From positions 1 through 64,000 of the forward strand of contig DASXTC010000008.1 in NCBI GenBank assembly GCA_036505635.1: a stretch of 64,000 bases of DNA. Reading direction: 5' to 3'. The first letter of the stretch is position 1, and every line of letters starts with the position of its first letter. Shown here one piece after another: positions 48,853 to 58,262 of this stretch. Under the pieces are notes generated by a model. The model had not been told where the DNA came from and did no database searches. It was given only the letters and a program-made list of their open reading frames with translations. The DNA comes from DASXTC01 sp036505635 (lineage in GTDB: Bacteria; Acidobacteriota; Polarisedimenticolia; JACPZX01; DASXTC01). The translations under genes and the position numbers were made by a program.

Positions 48853-51759
48853 TCAGGTGGAGAGGGGAGTGAGGTCGAGGACTCGTATCTTGTCGTTCAT
48901 CCGGTCGGGGCTGCTCTCCAGCCATCGCCGGTGCCGCACCTCGTGGCACGAGAGGATGACCACCTGGTGCCGCCGAGCGATCGTGTCGAGCAGGAACTCC
49001 ATGGCGCGCTCGAATCGCTCGTCGTCGAAGGTCGCGAGCGGGTCATCGAGGATGAAGGGGAGCCGGGTCCCTGAGGCCGACAGGTATTCCGAGACCGCCA
49101 TCCGCACCGCGAGGTAGATCTGGTCCCGCGCCCCGGAGCTGAAGTGGACGTCCACGGCGTTCTGATCGAGGCGCCGGCCGGAGCGGACGTCTCGCAGGGT
49201 GAAGGTCAGATCGGTGTCGAAAAGGACTTCGCCATAGCTCGGATTGATCCGCCGGAGGATCTCGCCCGTCCGGTCGTTGAGGACCTCCGCCCACTGGGCA
49301 TAGGCTTCCCGGGAGATCTCCTGGAGGACCTCGGAGGAGAGCGCCACCGCGTCACGAAAGGCCACCGCGCGGGCGTGGGCGCCCTCGAGACCGGACAGCA
49401 ACCTCTGGCGCCCGGGGTAGTCGCGGCGGTACTCCTTCAGGACGTCTCCCAGCTCGTCTGAGAGAGCCAACCGGTCACGCTGGGTCCCCCGAGCCTCCTC
49501 CTGAAGCCGGCGGCGCTCCTCCACGTACTCCCGGCTGGATCGGTCGGTCCGCAACCCGAAGAGCGCGGGGCTCTGCTGCACCGCCCGGTCCACCTGTCGG
49601 CTGAGCACCTCCAGCTCGCGCGTCAGCGTGGCGATGCGTTCCTCGGGAGGAACCGCGTTGCGCCTCAGGGCCGCCGGAAGGATCTCCTGGGTGAGCCGGC
49701 TCCATCGCTCGCGCCTGGCTGCCGCCTCGGCGAAGCGCGTCACGGCATCGGCGGGGTCTGTGTACGAGGCATCGGGACCCATCCCCTCGCGGAAGATCGC
49801 GGCGGCCTCGGTATGAAGCGTTTTCAGCTCCATCTGCGTCACACCGGCCTCCCGGCGCGACGTCGCCAGCTCGGACCGCAGGGAGTCGGCCTTCCCGAGC
49901 GCGTCGCGGAAACGCTCGGCCTCTTCGCGAAACCGCCTGGCGATGCGTGGAGTCACGAGGCGCCACGAGGGGGGCCGGCCGGCGCGCTGCATGAGATCGA
50001 GCAGCTCCGCCGAGGCCGCGTCGTAGCGGTTCTGGATCTCACGCAGAGTCGCGGCGGTCTGCGCGAGCGGGGCGGCCTTCTCCTGGAGCGTCTCGAGCGC
50101 CCGGAACTCCTCCACGAGACGATCGGGACGCGCGTAGTTGATCCGTGACGCCAGGTTGGAGACCCGCTCCTGTATCGCGGCGAGCTCCTTCTCGCGGGAC
50201 CAGATCTCGGTCTGGATGCGCTGGAGGTCCGTGCCGAACTCCTCGGCACCATGCACCGGACGTTTCTCCTGGAGCCGGATCCACCAGATGAACCCGGCAA
50301 CGGCGAGAACCAGCGCGGCGAGGATCGGCAGTTTGGTGTCAAGGGTGAACCACAGGACCGGGATGAGAGCGAAGCCGAAAAAGCCAAGGCCGAGAGCGAC
50401 CGCCTCGGCGCGCCTCGCGGCGGCCAGCGGGACCAGCGCGGCGGAATCGGCCCCTTCGACCTGCGCGTGCCGGTCCCTCTCCCGCTCCGCCTCGCTGAGG
50501 GCGGCCTTCAGCTCCAGGACCCTTTCACGGTATCCACCGAGGAAGGTCCGCTCGTCTTCGTCCACCTGCGAGAACGCGGAGGCCAGCTCCGTCACGCGCC
50601 CGGGATCGATTCCCGCGTCTGCGAGGCGCTTCTCCTCCTTGCGCAGCGCTTGTCGCTTGGAACGCCTCTGCTCCCAGAGGTCCGCCAGCACCGCCTGGCG
50701 GTCCGCGATCAGCGCCACCTCACCCGCGCCGAGCGCCGCAAAGGAGGCCACGGGCGCCATTTCCTCCTGCGCGCGCGCCAGGGCTGCCTCGATCTCCTGA
50801 ACTTTTTTCTCGGAGGCCGACCGGTGCTCCTGGAGAGACTCGATCCTGGTCCGGATCTCCCGGAGCCCCTCGAGCCGCTCCAGCGGGAGCCGGGAGTAGC
50901 CATCCAGAGCCGCGATCTCCTCGCGGCACCTGCGGATCTCCTCCGCGTCCTTGCGGACCTGATCGAGCTGGGCCTGCGCTTCCTGACTGGCGGCGAGAAG
51001 ACAGAGGAAGTCCACGCGGGCAAGGTCGGCCTCGGCCCTCCCTTCCTGCGCGGTGGCCTCTTCGAGACGGCGGATCTTGTCTTCCGAGGCGCGCCGGCGC
51101 GCCGCGATCACCTCCATCTCCGCCCTCACCTCGTCGATCTCCTTTTCCAGGCGGCGGATCTCGGTCTCGACCTTGCCCCGTCCCAGCCGCATCCCTTCGT
51201 AGTCGTGGTCCACGGCGCGCGCCAGCGCCGCGAGGGCCTCGCCGGCTGCGACATCCCCCTTCTGGGATGACGCGATCCGCTGCAGGGCGTGCGTCAGCCC
51301 CTCCGCGTCTCGAAGGCTCTCGATCTCGCGCTGGCCGACGAAGCAGCAGCGGGAGAAATCCTCCCGCGTGAGGCCCGTCAACGCCTCTCCCAGATCGACG
51401 TGATCCTTCCCCCTGGAGAACTGGGCGGTGATCTCCTTGCCGGTGGCTCCATCGAGAACGACCACGGTGTCCTGATCGAAGTCCCTGCGGATGGTGTAGG
51501 AGCGCTCACGGCAGTCGACATCAAGCTCGACGGCGAAGGCGCCGCCGCTCCAGGGGCGGTACTGCTCCTTCATCTTGATCGGCCGGTCACGCGTCGCGCG
51601 CTGGCGCGGAAGGCCGTAGAGCGCCGCCAGGATCGCGGCCGCGAGGGTGCTCTTGCCGCTCTCGTTGGGCTCCAGGATCAGGTTGCAGCGGTCCGATGAG
51701 AAGATGAAGTCACCGCGCAGGTTTCCAAATCCGTCGATCCTCAGGCGGCGGATCTTCAT
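48853..51759 (-). CDS. YhaN/SbcC-like AAA ATPase with coiled coils
   Basis: 968 residues. Walker A is at the N terminus (LILEPNESGKSTLAAAI, about 29-45) and the signature and Walker B at the C terminus (FSSGARDQIYLAVRMA, FILDDPLATFDDERF), separated by about 700 residues of coiled coil, the SMC/Rad50 layout. Two hydrophobic segments in the middle (near 455-470 and 475-492, GLGFFGFALIPVLWF and LPILAALVLAVAGFIWWI) match YhaN-type proteins and would place the coil at the membrane. Its start overlaps the stop of the nuclease partner by four bases. Likely role: DNA-end processing or repair. Confidence 0.88.
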   Translation of the reverse strand: MKIRRLRIDGFGNLRGDFIFSSDRCNLILEPNESGKSTLAAAILAALYGLPRQRATRDRPIKMKEQYRPWSGGAFAVELDVDCRERSYTIRRDFDQDTVVVLDGATGKEITAQFSRGKDHVDLGEALTGLTREDFSRCCFVGQREIESLRDAEGLTHALQRIASSQKGDVAAGEALAALARAVDHDYEGMRLGRGKVETEIRRLEKEIDEVRAEMEVIAARRRASEDKIRRLEEATAQEGRAEADLARVDFLCLLAASQEAQAQLDQVRKDAEEIRRCREEIAALDGYSRLPLERLEGLREIRTRIESLQEHRSASEKKVQEIEAALARAQEEMAPVASFAALGAGEVALIADRQAVLADLWEQRRSKRQALRKEEKRLADAGIDPGRVTELASAFSQVDEDERTFLGGYRERVLELKAALSEAERERDRHAQVEGADSAALVPLAAARRAEAVALGLGFFGFALIPVLWFTLDTKLPILAALVLAVAGFIWWIRLQEKRPVHGAEEFGTDLQRIQTEIWSREKELAAIQERVSNLASRINYARPDRLVEEFRALETLQEKAAPLAQTAATLREIQNRYDAASAELLDLMQRAGRPPSWRLVTPRIARRFREEAERFRDALGKADSLRSELATSRREAGVTQMELKTLHTEAAAIFREGMGPDASYTDPADAVTRFAEAAARRERWSRLTQEILPAALRRNAVPPEERIATLTRELEVLSRQVDRAVQQSPALFGLRTDRSSREYVEERRRLQEEARGTQRDRLALSDELGDVLKEYRRDYPGRQRLLSGLEGAHARAVAFRDAVALSSEVLQEISREAYAQWAEVLNDRTGEILRRINPSYGEVLFDTDLTFTLRDVRSGRRLDQNAVDVHFSSGARDQIYLAVRMAVSEYLSASGTRLPFILDDPLATFDDERFERAMEFLLDTIARRHQVVILSCHEVRHRRWLESSPDRMNDKIRVLDLTPLST

Positions 51760-52991
51760 GAGGGTCGTTCCTCGTACCGCGGCCTGACCTCCTTCTGGAT
51801 CAGCGCGTCGAGCCCATAGTAGAGGGCGCTCTCCAGGAGCCTGCGACGAGCCGGGTCCGATTCCGCGTCGATCCTCCGGAGCATCTCCCGGGCGAACCGG
51901 GCCTCCGTGGTCTGCAGCTTCTCCTCGCGGTAGCGCTCGAGGTTGTAGTCGGGCTTGAGCAGCGAGAGATCCACCGAGACGTGAAAGAAGCGATCCTCCA
52001 GGAGCCCTTCGGGAAGAACGACGTCGATGCCGGGTGCGATCCGTCCCGTCAACCGGAGGTGCACGAGATCATCGGGGGAGGGTTCCCGCGCGCCGAGAGC
52101 CTCCTCAATCTTCCGTACCACGGCGTCCCTGTGCGTCGCGCCCGAGCAGTTCACATCGACGCACCGGACCGCCCTCCGGTCGAGGCGCACCTTCTCGATC
52201 GCGACGCGGCAGACCGGACCCTCCTTGACGATCTCGCCCACCAGCACGTGTTTCTCCCCCTCCTCGTCCAGTCCGCGTCCGGCTGGGCACCCGGAATAGG
52301 CGCCGAGGATGCGTCCGTCGCGACTCGTGATGATGGCGTGATCGTGGTAGTGGCCGATCGCGGTGTAGTCAAACCCCTGCGAGGCCAGCTCGGTGTCCGA
52401 GAAGGGGAGCGTCCTCATCTTGCGGCCCGGAATCCGCGCGTTGTCGCGCGACCCGTGGAAGACCAGGATGCCGAAGGCGGCGGGGTCCGGGGAGCCTTCA
52501 CGCGGGATCGGGAGGGCCAGCAGACGCTCACCCAGCAACGCGTTTGCCGAATGCGCCATGCCCGTCACCCGCACGCCGGGAAGCTCCGGGAACGTGAGAG
52601 TCCTCCAGTGACCGTCCCTGAAGATCCGCACGTTGCGCGGCCAGGGGCGCTGCTTGCGCGCCATCAGCAGCTCGTCGTTGTAGGGGCTCCCCAGCGAGTA
52701 GAAGTCGTGGTTGCCCGGCGCGATGACGACCGGGATGGGCGCCAGGCCGCCCAGATGGTCGATGACGAGGTTGACGGTGTCCTGCGTGACCGCCTCGTCG
52801 TCGAACAGGTCTCCCGGCAGCAGCACGAGGTCCACGCCCCGCTCGCGCGCCAGCGCGCAAGCTTTGGGGAGTATCTGGCGCAGCTCCGTCTGGCGCACGC
52901 GCAGCTTTTCCTGGGGAAGCCCGAGACGACTGGACTGCAGGCTCGAATCCAGGTGGAGGTCGGACATCTGAAGGAACCTGATCGAAGCCAT
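51756..52991 (-). CDS. YhaO/SbcD-like metallophosphoesterase nuclease
   Basis: 411 residues from ATG 52991 (MASIRFLQMSDLHLDSSLQS); GGGAGG lies 11 bases upstream. A GTG at 53000 is too close to that site. Metal-ligand motifs of Mre11/SbcD nucleases are in order: MSDLHLDS, LLPGDLFDD, VIAPGNHDFYS, LVFHGS and AIGHYHDH. With the YhaN-like ATPase it should form a Mre11-Rad50-type complex acting on DNA ends. The two genes overlap by four bases and are preceded by the divergently unrelated aminotransferase gene on the same strand. Confidence 0.9.
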   Translation of the reverse strand: MASIRFLQMSDLHLDSSLQSSRLGLPQEKLRVRQTELRQILPKACALARERGVDLVLLPGDLFDDEAVTQDTVNLVIDHLGGLAPIPVVIAPGNHDFYSLGSPYNDELLMARKQRPWPRNVRIFRDGHWRTLTFPELPGVRVTGMAHSANALLGERLLALPIPREGSPDPAAFGILVFHGSRDNARIPGRKMRTLPFSDTELASQGFDYTAIGHYHDHAIITSRDGRILGAYSGCPAGRGLDEEGEKHVLVGEIVKEGPVCRVAIEKVRLDRRAVRCVDVNCSGATHRDAVVRKIEEALGAREPSPDDLVHLRLTGRIAPGIDVVLPEGLLEDRFFHVSVDLSLLKPDYNLERYREEKLQTTEARFAREMLRRIDAESDPARRRLLESALYYGLDALIQKEVRPRYEERPS

Positions 52992-53057
52992 TCGCGTCAC
53001 ATCCTCCCGCCGGCGGATCCAAAGATGGTGCCGGGGGGCCGGCGTTCAAGCCCCCCG

Positions 53058-54365
53058 TCAGGACCCTGAGATCGCCTCGAGCGTCGAGAGCGACCGGTCC
53101 ACCTCGTCCATCGTGTTGTAGATGTGGCAACAGTGCCGCACCCCTTCGCCGATGCTGCGCACGCGCACGCGTGAGCGCTCCCACAGAGCATCCTGCAACT
53201 GGATCCCGGTGACGCCCGCGAGCCTGTATGTGGTGGTGGCGCAGCACAGGTCCGGGTGCGCCGGCGAGATAATCGTGACTTTCGGGTTCTTCCGCAGCCC
53301 TTCGCGCAGGTGGTCGGCCAGGCTCCTGATCCTCGAGTAGACGCGCGCGGGGCCGAGGGTCTGGTGGAATTCCAGCGCGGCCTCCAGCCCCTTGAGCAGG
53401 GAGAGGTTGCCCGTGCCCCATTGCATGAGCCTGAAGGTCCCCTCCTTGTAATTATCCCAGTTGCTGGAGGCCAGCGTGCACCAGACGCCGTCGTGACGCT
53501 CCTTCCTCAGGTAGAGGAATCCGCATCCTTTGGGCGCGAGAAGCCACTTGTGAGGGGAGCTGAAGTAGGCGTCGCACCCGATGCGGCGGACGTCGATCGG
53601 GAGGTGGCCGCAGACCTGGGCGCCGTCCACGACGGTGAAGATGCCGCGCTCTCGAGCCATGCGGCAGATCTCCTCCACGGGAAAGACGATGGCGAGCGCC
53701 GAGGTGAGGTGGGGCACGGCGATCACCCGGGTCTGCGGCGTGATCGCGTCCGCGAACAGGTCCACGAGCTGCCGCGGGCTCTCCGGCGGAGTCGGAACAT
53801 GGAGCTGCTTGACGTAGCAGCCGTAGCGCTTCGCCTTCAGCTCCCATCCGGTTCGCCCGCCCGGGTGCTCCTGATCGGTCATGAGGATCTCGTCGCCGGG
53901 ATCGAGGGGAAGGCCGTTGGCCACGAGATTCATCCCCATCGTGGCGTTGACCGTGAGAGCGATCTCGGCGGCGTCGGCGTTGATGAGACGGCCGAGCTTC
54001 GTTCGCAGCTCCGTCTCGGGACGATACCCGGAGAAGTAGTCGGGATGCTCGGGCTTGTAGTCCCAGTGCGCGAGCGTCGCGTCGACCTCGGTCATGTGGC
54101 GGATGACCGTTTCCAGCACGACCCGCGGGCTGGAGCCCAGCGTCCCGGTGTTGAAGAATGCCTCTTCCGGAGGCAGGAGGAACTGCTCGCGGACCTTCTT
54201 CCAGAACGCCTCGCCCTTCAGCCCCTCCGGTGGGAACCCCTCCGCGCTCGGATTCTCCGCTGCGGCGGATTCGCCAGGCCACAGGATGGCCGGCGCCGCG
54301 AGAGCCAGCGCGGGGAAGGTGGCGAGGAAATCACGGCGTGCTCTTTCCAGTGGAACGTGCGTCAT
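53058..54365 (-). CDS. Tat-exported class V aminotransferase-like PLP protein
   Basis: 435 residues. The N terminus RARRDFLATFPALALAAPAI is a twin-arginine signal (R10-R11-D-F-L). The PLP fold is clear: the Schiff-base lysine Lys273 in FSSPHKWLLAPKGCG, the cofactor aspartate Asp248 in VVDGAQVCGHLP, and TVNATMGMNLV near 138-148. Closest named types are isopenicillin N epimerase and cysteine-desulfurase-like enzymes. PLP enzymes folded before Tat export act in the periplasm; substrate unknown. Its 5' end overlaps the TPR gene by 35 bases. Confidence 0.87.
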   Translation of the reverse strand: MTHVPLERARRDFLATFPALALAAPAILWPGESAAAENPSAEGFPPEGLKGEAFWKKVREQFLLPPEEAFFNTGTLGSSPRVVLETVIRHMTEVDATLAHWDYKPEHPDYFSGYRPETELRTKLGRLINADAAEIALTVNATMGMNLVANGLPLDPGDEILMTDQEHPGGRTGWELKAKRYGCYVKQLHVPTPPESPRQLVDLFADAITPQTRVIAVPHLTSALAIVFPVEEICRMARERGIFTVVDGAQVCGHLPIDVRRIGCDAYFSSPHKWLLAPKGCGFLYLRKERHDGVWCTLASSNWDNYKEGTFRLMQWGTGNLSLLKGLEAALEFHQTLGPARVYSRIRSLADHLREGLRKNPKVTIISPAHPDLCCATTTYRLAGVTGIQLQDALWERSRVRVRSIGEGVRHCCHIYNTMDEVDRSLSTLEAISGS

Positions 54366-55614
54366 GGCTCTCCCCCTTTGACTTCCTGCGCGCCTGCGCC
54401 GCCGCCTCCATCTCCCGGACCCTGTCGCGATAGGAGGCCGCCTGCGGCGAGTGCCCCAGCTTCTCGTGCACGATCTGGAGGGTCCTTGCCAGCGGAAGCG
54501 TCAACGTCCCGCTCTGCTCGGCGCGCTCCAGGTAGGGGGCTGCCTCGGCGAACCGACCGAGGGCCGCGAGCGCGGAGCCGAGATTGAAGAGCGCCTGAGT
54601 GTTCGTCGAGTCGGCTTCAACCGATTTCTGGAGCGGATCGATCGCCTCCTCGACGCGGCCCTTCTTGAGGTAGAGAACGCCGAGGTTCATCAGCAGCACC
54701 GAGTTGCCTGGGGCTATCGACAGGCCGTTCCTGAGCAGCCGTTCCGCGGTGTCGACATCGTTCTGTCTCAGCAGCACCAGGGCGGCCCAGTTAATGTGCG
54801 GCAGGGAGTTCGGATCGGCCGTGAGCGCGGCGTCGACGACGCGCCTGAGCTTGGCCCATTCATTGACGGTCGAGTAGAGCCTGACGAGCTGCGTCATGGG
54901 GGGGATCGCGAGCGGATCGATGGCCAGCGCGTCGAGGTAGTTCTTCTCGCACTCCGCGAGCCGTCTCTCGGACTCGTTGACCAGCCCCAGCGCCGTCTGG
55001 AGCTTCCAGCTGCCCGTGCCGCCGGGCTCGGTCATGGCTTCGTCGACGGCCTGCCTGATCTTCCAGGCCTCGCCCGCGGGGGCCAGGAACTGCGCCGCCG
55101 CCAGGAGCGTCTCGTCGTCCGGCGGCCGGATCACGATCGATGCCTCCGCCAGGCCGCCGTTCTTGAACACGCCGGCGATCTGCTCCGCCGCGCGGGTCCT
55201 GAATTGAGGTGTCAGGATGTCGACCGCGCCCGCGTGAGAGGCATACTCGCCCAGGAGGAGCCCCGCCTGCGCCGAGAGGAACTCCTCGAGTGGGCGCCCC
55301 CCGATTGCCGCGCGAAGATCCGCGACGCGACCGGGATCGAGACGGGCCGTCACGGTGAAACGCGCCGGGATCTCGCCGCCGGTTGCCGGGGTCACCATCG
55401 TCTGGCCGCTCGCGGTCACCGGGGCGGTCGAGTAGACGACGAGACCCGAGCCCGGAAGGCTGATGTGAAATCCAGGCCCGTAGACCCTCGGCGCCTCGCC
55501 GGGTCCGCCACCGGCCAATCCCACCGCGTCGGAGGGGATCCTCACCACGAGGAAGTAGCCGGCCAGCAGGAGAAGTGCGGCGGCCGAGATGAGGATCGGT
55601 CGCACAGTTTTCAT
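54331..55614 (-). CDS. Membrane-anchored Band7-like/TPR fusion protein
   Basis: 427 residues from ATG 55614 (MKTVRPILISAAALLLLAGYFLVV). One membrane helix is followed by a segment reminiscent of SPFH/Band 7 proteins at about 22-165 (RIPSDAVGLAGGGPG, YGPGFHISLPG, EIPARFTVTARLDP, AEASIVIRPPD), then TPR repeats to about 410 (RLLRNGLSIAPGNSVLLMNLG, KKGRVEEAIDPLQKSVEAD). The C-terminal 20 residues are basic and polar. The Band 7 reading rests on motif resemblance and needs a profile search. It starts 51 bases after the permease gene, on the same strand, and may be in the same transcript. Confidence 0.7.
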   Translation of the reverse strand: MKTVRPILISAAALLLLAGYFLVVRIPSDAVGLAGGGPGEAPRVYGPGFHISLPGSGLVVYSTAPVTASGQTMVTPATGGEIPARFTVTARLDPGRVADLRAAIGGRPLEEFLSAQAGLLLGEYASHAGAVDILTPQFRTRAAEQIAGVFKNGGLAEASIVIRPPDDETLLAAAQFLAPAGEAWKIRQAVDEAMTEPGGTGSWKLQTALGLVNESERRLAECEKNYLDALAIDPLAIPPMTQLVRLYSTVNEWAKLRRVVDAALTADPNSLPHINWAALVLLRQNDVDTAERLLRNGLSIAPGNSVLLMNLGVLYLKKGRVEEAIDPLQKSVEADSTNTQALFNLGSALAALGRFAEAAPYLERAEQSGTLTLPLARTLQIVHEKLGHSPQAASYRDRVREMEAAAQARRKSKGESHDARSTGKSTP

Positions 55615-55665
55615 CGAGCGAGAACCTACCACAGGGATTCCCGGCGGGCAACGCCGCGAGGTTCC

Positions 55666-57186
55666 CTAGGGTCTGTCGGCGTGAGGCAGGAAGCTCCTCG
55701 AGGCCGGCTCCCAGCGAAGCTCCGAGCCGTGACGCTGCCACCATTGACCGACGGCCTTGAGAAGCGTCTCGGCGCGTCCCGGGTCGAGGCCGGCGGCACC
55801 CCCCGCGGCCTCGGCGATCCCGCTCGCGGCGAGCAGCGACTCGAGCGCCGTGATCCGCGCCATCCGGGCCTCCCCGCTACGGGCGATCTCGATGAGCGCG
55901 GGGAGTCCCGAGGGCTGTCCCAGGAGGACCAGCGCCTCCGCCGCGCGCAGCCTCACCCACTCGTCCTCTTCCTTGCGCGTCACCCGCTGGCCCAGCGGGC
56001 TGACCGCCGATGTGTCGCCCAGCACGCCCAGAGCGCGGGCGGCATTCTCGCGAACCGCCGTGGAAGAGTCCTCGAGCATCCGGAGGATGTCGGGCGCCGC
56101 GCGTCGATCGCCCATCGAGGCCAGACCGGAGATCGCCTTCGCCCTGACGCCGGGATGGGGGTCGGAGAGAGCCAGCCGAAGGTCTTCGAAGCTCGTGCCG
56201 ACCTCATGAGCCTGCGCGGCTTCGGCCGCGGCTTCGGCCGCGTGGCCGGAGCCATCCCCGTGACGGTGGTCCTCCATTGCGGCGGGGGAGGAGCCGAAAT
56301 AGATCATCGCATACCCGGCCAGCAGGACGAGGGCGACGCAGGCGGTGGAGAGGGACGCGGTGCGGAGCCTGTTGTGGGAGGTGTGGATGCCGCGGACGAT
56401 TCCGCCGAGGATCAGCGTCAGGGCGAAACAGACCATGATCGTCGGGCCCGAAGGGCGATCGTAGGAGAAGTAGAGCCCCACGGCGCTCACCACGGTCCCG
56501 GCGGTCCACCCCAGCGCCAGACGCGTGCGGAGATTGTCGGAGAACATCACGGCGAAGACCGCCGGGGCGACGAGATAGCAGAAGACCAGCAGGACTCCCG
56601 CGATCTGCACGGAGGAGGTGATCACGACGCCGAAGGAGAGGTAGAAGAGGAAGTCCCAGAGCCGGACCCGTATCCCGCGCCGGTATGCCTCCTCCGGATC
56701 GATCGAGATGAGCAGAAAGGTCTTGCGGAACAGGACGTGGAAACCACCGATGATCGCGTACAGGATGCCGGTCTTCACGATCTGATGGGGGGTGACCCAT
56801 ACGATGCTCCCCGCCAGCAGGTCCTTGAGATGCTCGGCGCCGTGGGGCGAGATGTCGGCCAGCAGGATCGCCGTGGCCGAGGCGACGGCGTAGGTCAAGC
56901 CGATGATCGCCTCCTGGGGGACCCGCTCTGTCCGCGTGCGTGTGAGCGCGAAGATCGCCGCGGCGATCACGGCGAAGGCAAGCGAGAACCAGTAGGCTCG
57001 TTCGGAGCGAGGGTCGGCGCCGAGAAGGAATGCCACGGTCGCTCCCAACGCCGCGATCTGCGCCAGCGCGATGTCCACGAAGATCACCTTGCGGCTCAGC
57101 ACGTGGATGCCGAGGTAGGCGTGGATCCCCGTCAGGATCAGGCAGGCCAGGAAGGGGAGCGCAAGGACGGAGAACTGCTCCGACAT
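55666..57186 (-). CDS. Metal ABC permease (ZnuB-like) fused to HEAT repeats
   Basis: 506 residues. Residues 1-300 are an ABC-3 family permease with about eight helices (LILTGIHAYLGIHVLSRKVI, VDIALAQIAALGATVAFLLG, SVQIAGVLLVFCYLVAPAVF), as in ZnuB, MntB and similar metal importers. After a His-rich linker (MEDHRHGDGSGHAAEA at about 308-323) come four or more HEAT repeats to the C terminus (DPHPGVRAKAISGLASMGD, RENAARALGVLGD), presumably cytoplasmic or periplasmic docking. The gene follows the binding-protein gene by six bases. No ABC ATPase gene lies in this operon. Confidence 0.87.
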   Translation of the reverse strand: MSEQFSVLALPFLACLILTGIHAYLGIHVLSRKVIFVDIALAQIAALGATVAFLLGADPRSERAYWFSLAFAVIAAAIFALTRTRTERVPQEAIIGLTYAVASATAILLADISPHGAEHLKDLLAGSIVWVTPHQIVKTGILYAIIGGFHVLFRKTFLLISIDPEEAYRRGIRVRLWDFLFYLSFGVVITSSVQIAGVLLVFCYLVAPAVFAVMFSDNLRTRLALGWTAGTVVSAVGLYFSYDRPSGPTIMVCFALTLILGGIVRGIHTSHNRLRTASLSTACVALVLLAGYAMIYFGSSPAAMEDHRHGDGSGHAAEAAAEAAQAHEVGTSFEDLRLALSDPHPGVRAKAISGLASMGDRRAAPDILRMLEDSSTAVRENAARALGVLGDTSAVSPLGQRVTRKEEDEWVRLRAAEALVLLGQPSGLPALIEIARSGEARMARITALESLLAASGIAEAAGGAAGLDPGRAETLLKAVGQWWQRHGSELRWEPASRSFLPHADRP

Positions 57187-57192
57187 GGGACG

Positions 57193-58248
57193 TCACCCTC
57201 CCGCGGCCACGGCTGCGATCTGCGTTGTGAGCAGATCGAACAGCTTGAAGTAGTCGGTCGCCTCCGGAGCGCCGCCCACCTCCAGCGGCAACGTCAGCAC
57301 GGGCAGTCTTGACTTCTCCGCCAGAAGATCGGTGGACCTGTGTTCGACATAGGGTCGCGTGATGATCATCTTCACGTCGCCACGCCCCAGACGCTCCGTA
57401 ATCTCGACGAGATGCTTGGCCGAAGGAGGTATCCCCGGCTTCGGCTCGACGAACTCCACCACGTCCAGACCGAACCGCCGGGCGAAGTAGGAGTAGTCCT
57501 TGTGGTAGGTGATCACCTTGACGCCGGCGTAGGGGCGCAGCCGGCCCATCCAGCCTCCCAGGCGGGACGCGAGCGGCGCGCCGTCCACCATGGTGGTCTT
57601 GAGGTACGAGTCGAGCTCGCCGGTGAGGGCCAGCCCCGCGAGCTTGGAGCCGCCCACCAGGTCGTTCAGCTCGGGGCCGAAGATCGCGGCGTGGAGACGC
57701 TTCACGAAGTCCGCCCTGCGCTTCTCGTATTCCTGGGCGCCGGCGGGATCCTTCCGGGCGAGCGCCTCGGCTATCTCCGCCGCGACGATCTCGGCGTTGA
57801 GTGGATCGGTGAGGTAGTGCGGATTGCCGTACGGGTGCACGTCGCCAGCGGCGCGGGTCAGGGGACCACTGGGCGCCTCCATCACCCCGATGCGCGCGGA
57901 GCAATCGATATGGTCCTGAGCGCCGGGCAGGATCCGCGCGTTGCGCGCTCCCTGCGTCAGGGGCGGGACCCACCCGATCTCGAGATCGAGACCGTTGACC
58001 AGAAGCAGGTCGGCCGAACGCAGCCTGACCATGTAGCTGGGCTTCGGATCCACGAAGTGGGCGTCCTGGAGGCCGGTGGCGATCGACATGGCATCCACGC
58101 GTTCGCCGCCGACCTCCCTGGCGATGGAGGCGAGGTTCGGCAGCGTGGCCACCACGTTGACTTTCTTCGGCGGAGCCGCGCCCACGAGGAGCGATCCACC
58201 GGTGGAGGCTGTCAGGATCAGGATCAACAGTGATCGAAGGGTTCTCAT
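57193..58248 (-). CDS. Metal ABC transporter substrate-binding protein (ZnuA-like, cluster A-I)
   Basis: 351 residues from ATG 58248 (MRTLRSLLILILTASTGGSL), GGAGGCGGG upstream. Mature protein with the family metal-ligand segments: GLQDAHFVDPKPSYM, HPYGNPHYLTDPLNAEI, VITYHKDYSYFARRFGL and IITRPYVEHRST. These histidines bind Zn, Mn or similar ions. The His-rich loop of ZnuA is not present, so zinc is not certain. It lies 14 bases after the porin stop and six before the permease start. Periplasmic. Confidence 0.9.
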   Translation of the reverse strand: MRTLRSLLILILTASTGGSLLVGAAPPKKVNVVATLPNLASIAREVGGERVDAMSIATGLQDAHFVDPKPSYMVRLRSADLLLVNGLDLEIGWVPPLTQGARNARILPGAQDHIDCSARIGVMEAPSGPLTRAAGDVHPYGNPHYLTDPLNAEIVAAEIAEALARKDPAGAQEYEKRRADFVKRLHAAIFGPELNDLVGGSKLAGLALTGELDSYLKTTMVDGAPLASRLGGWMGRLRPYAGVKVITYHKDYSYFARRFGLDVVEFVEPKPGIPPSAKHLVEITERLGRGDVKMIITRPYVEHRSTDLLAEKSRLPVLTLPLEVGGAPEATDYFKLFDLLTTQIAAVAAGG

Positions 58249-58262
58249 GATATCCCGCCTCC

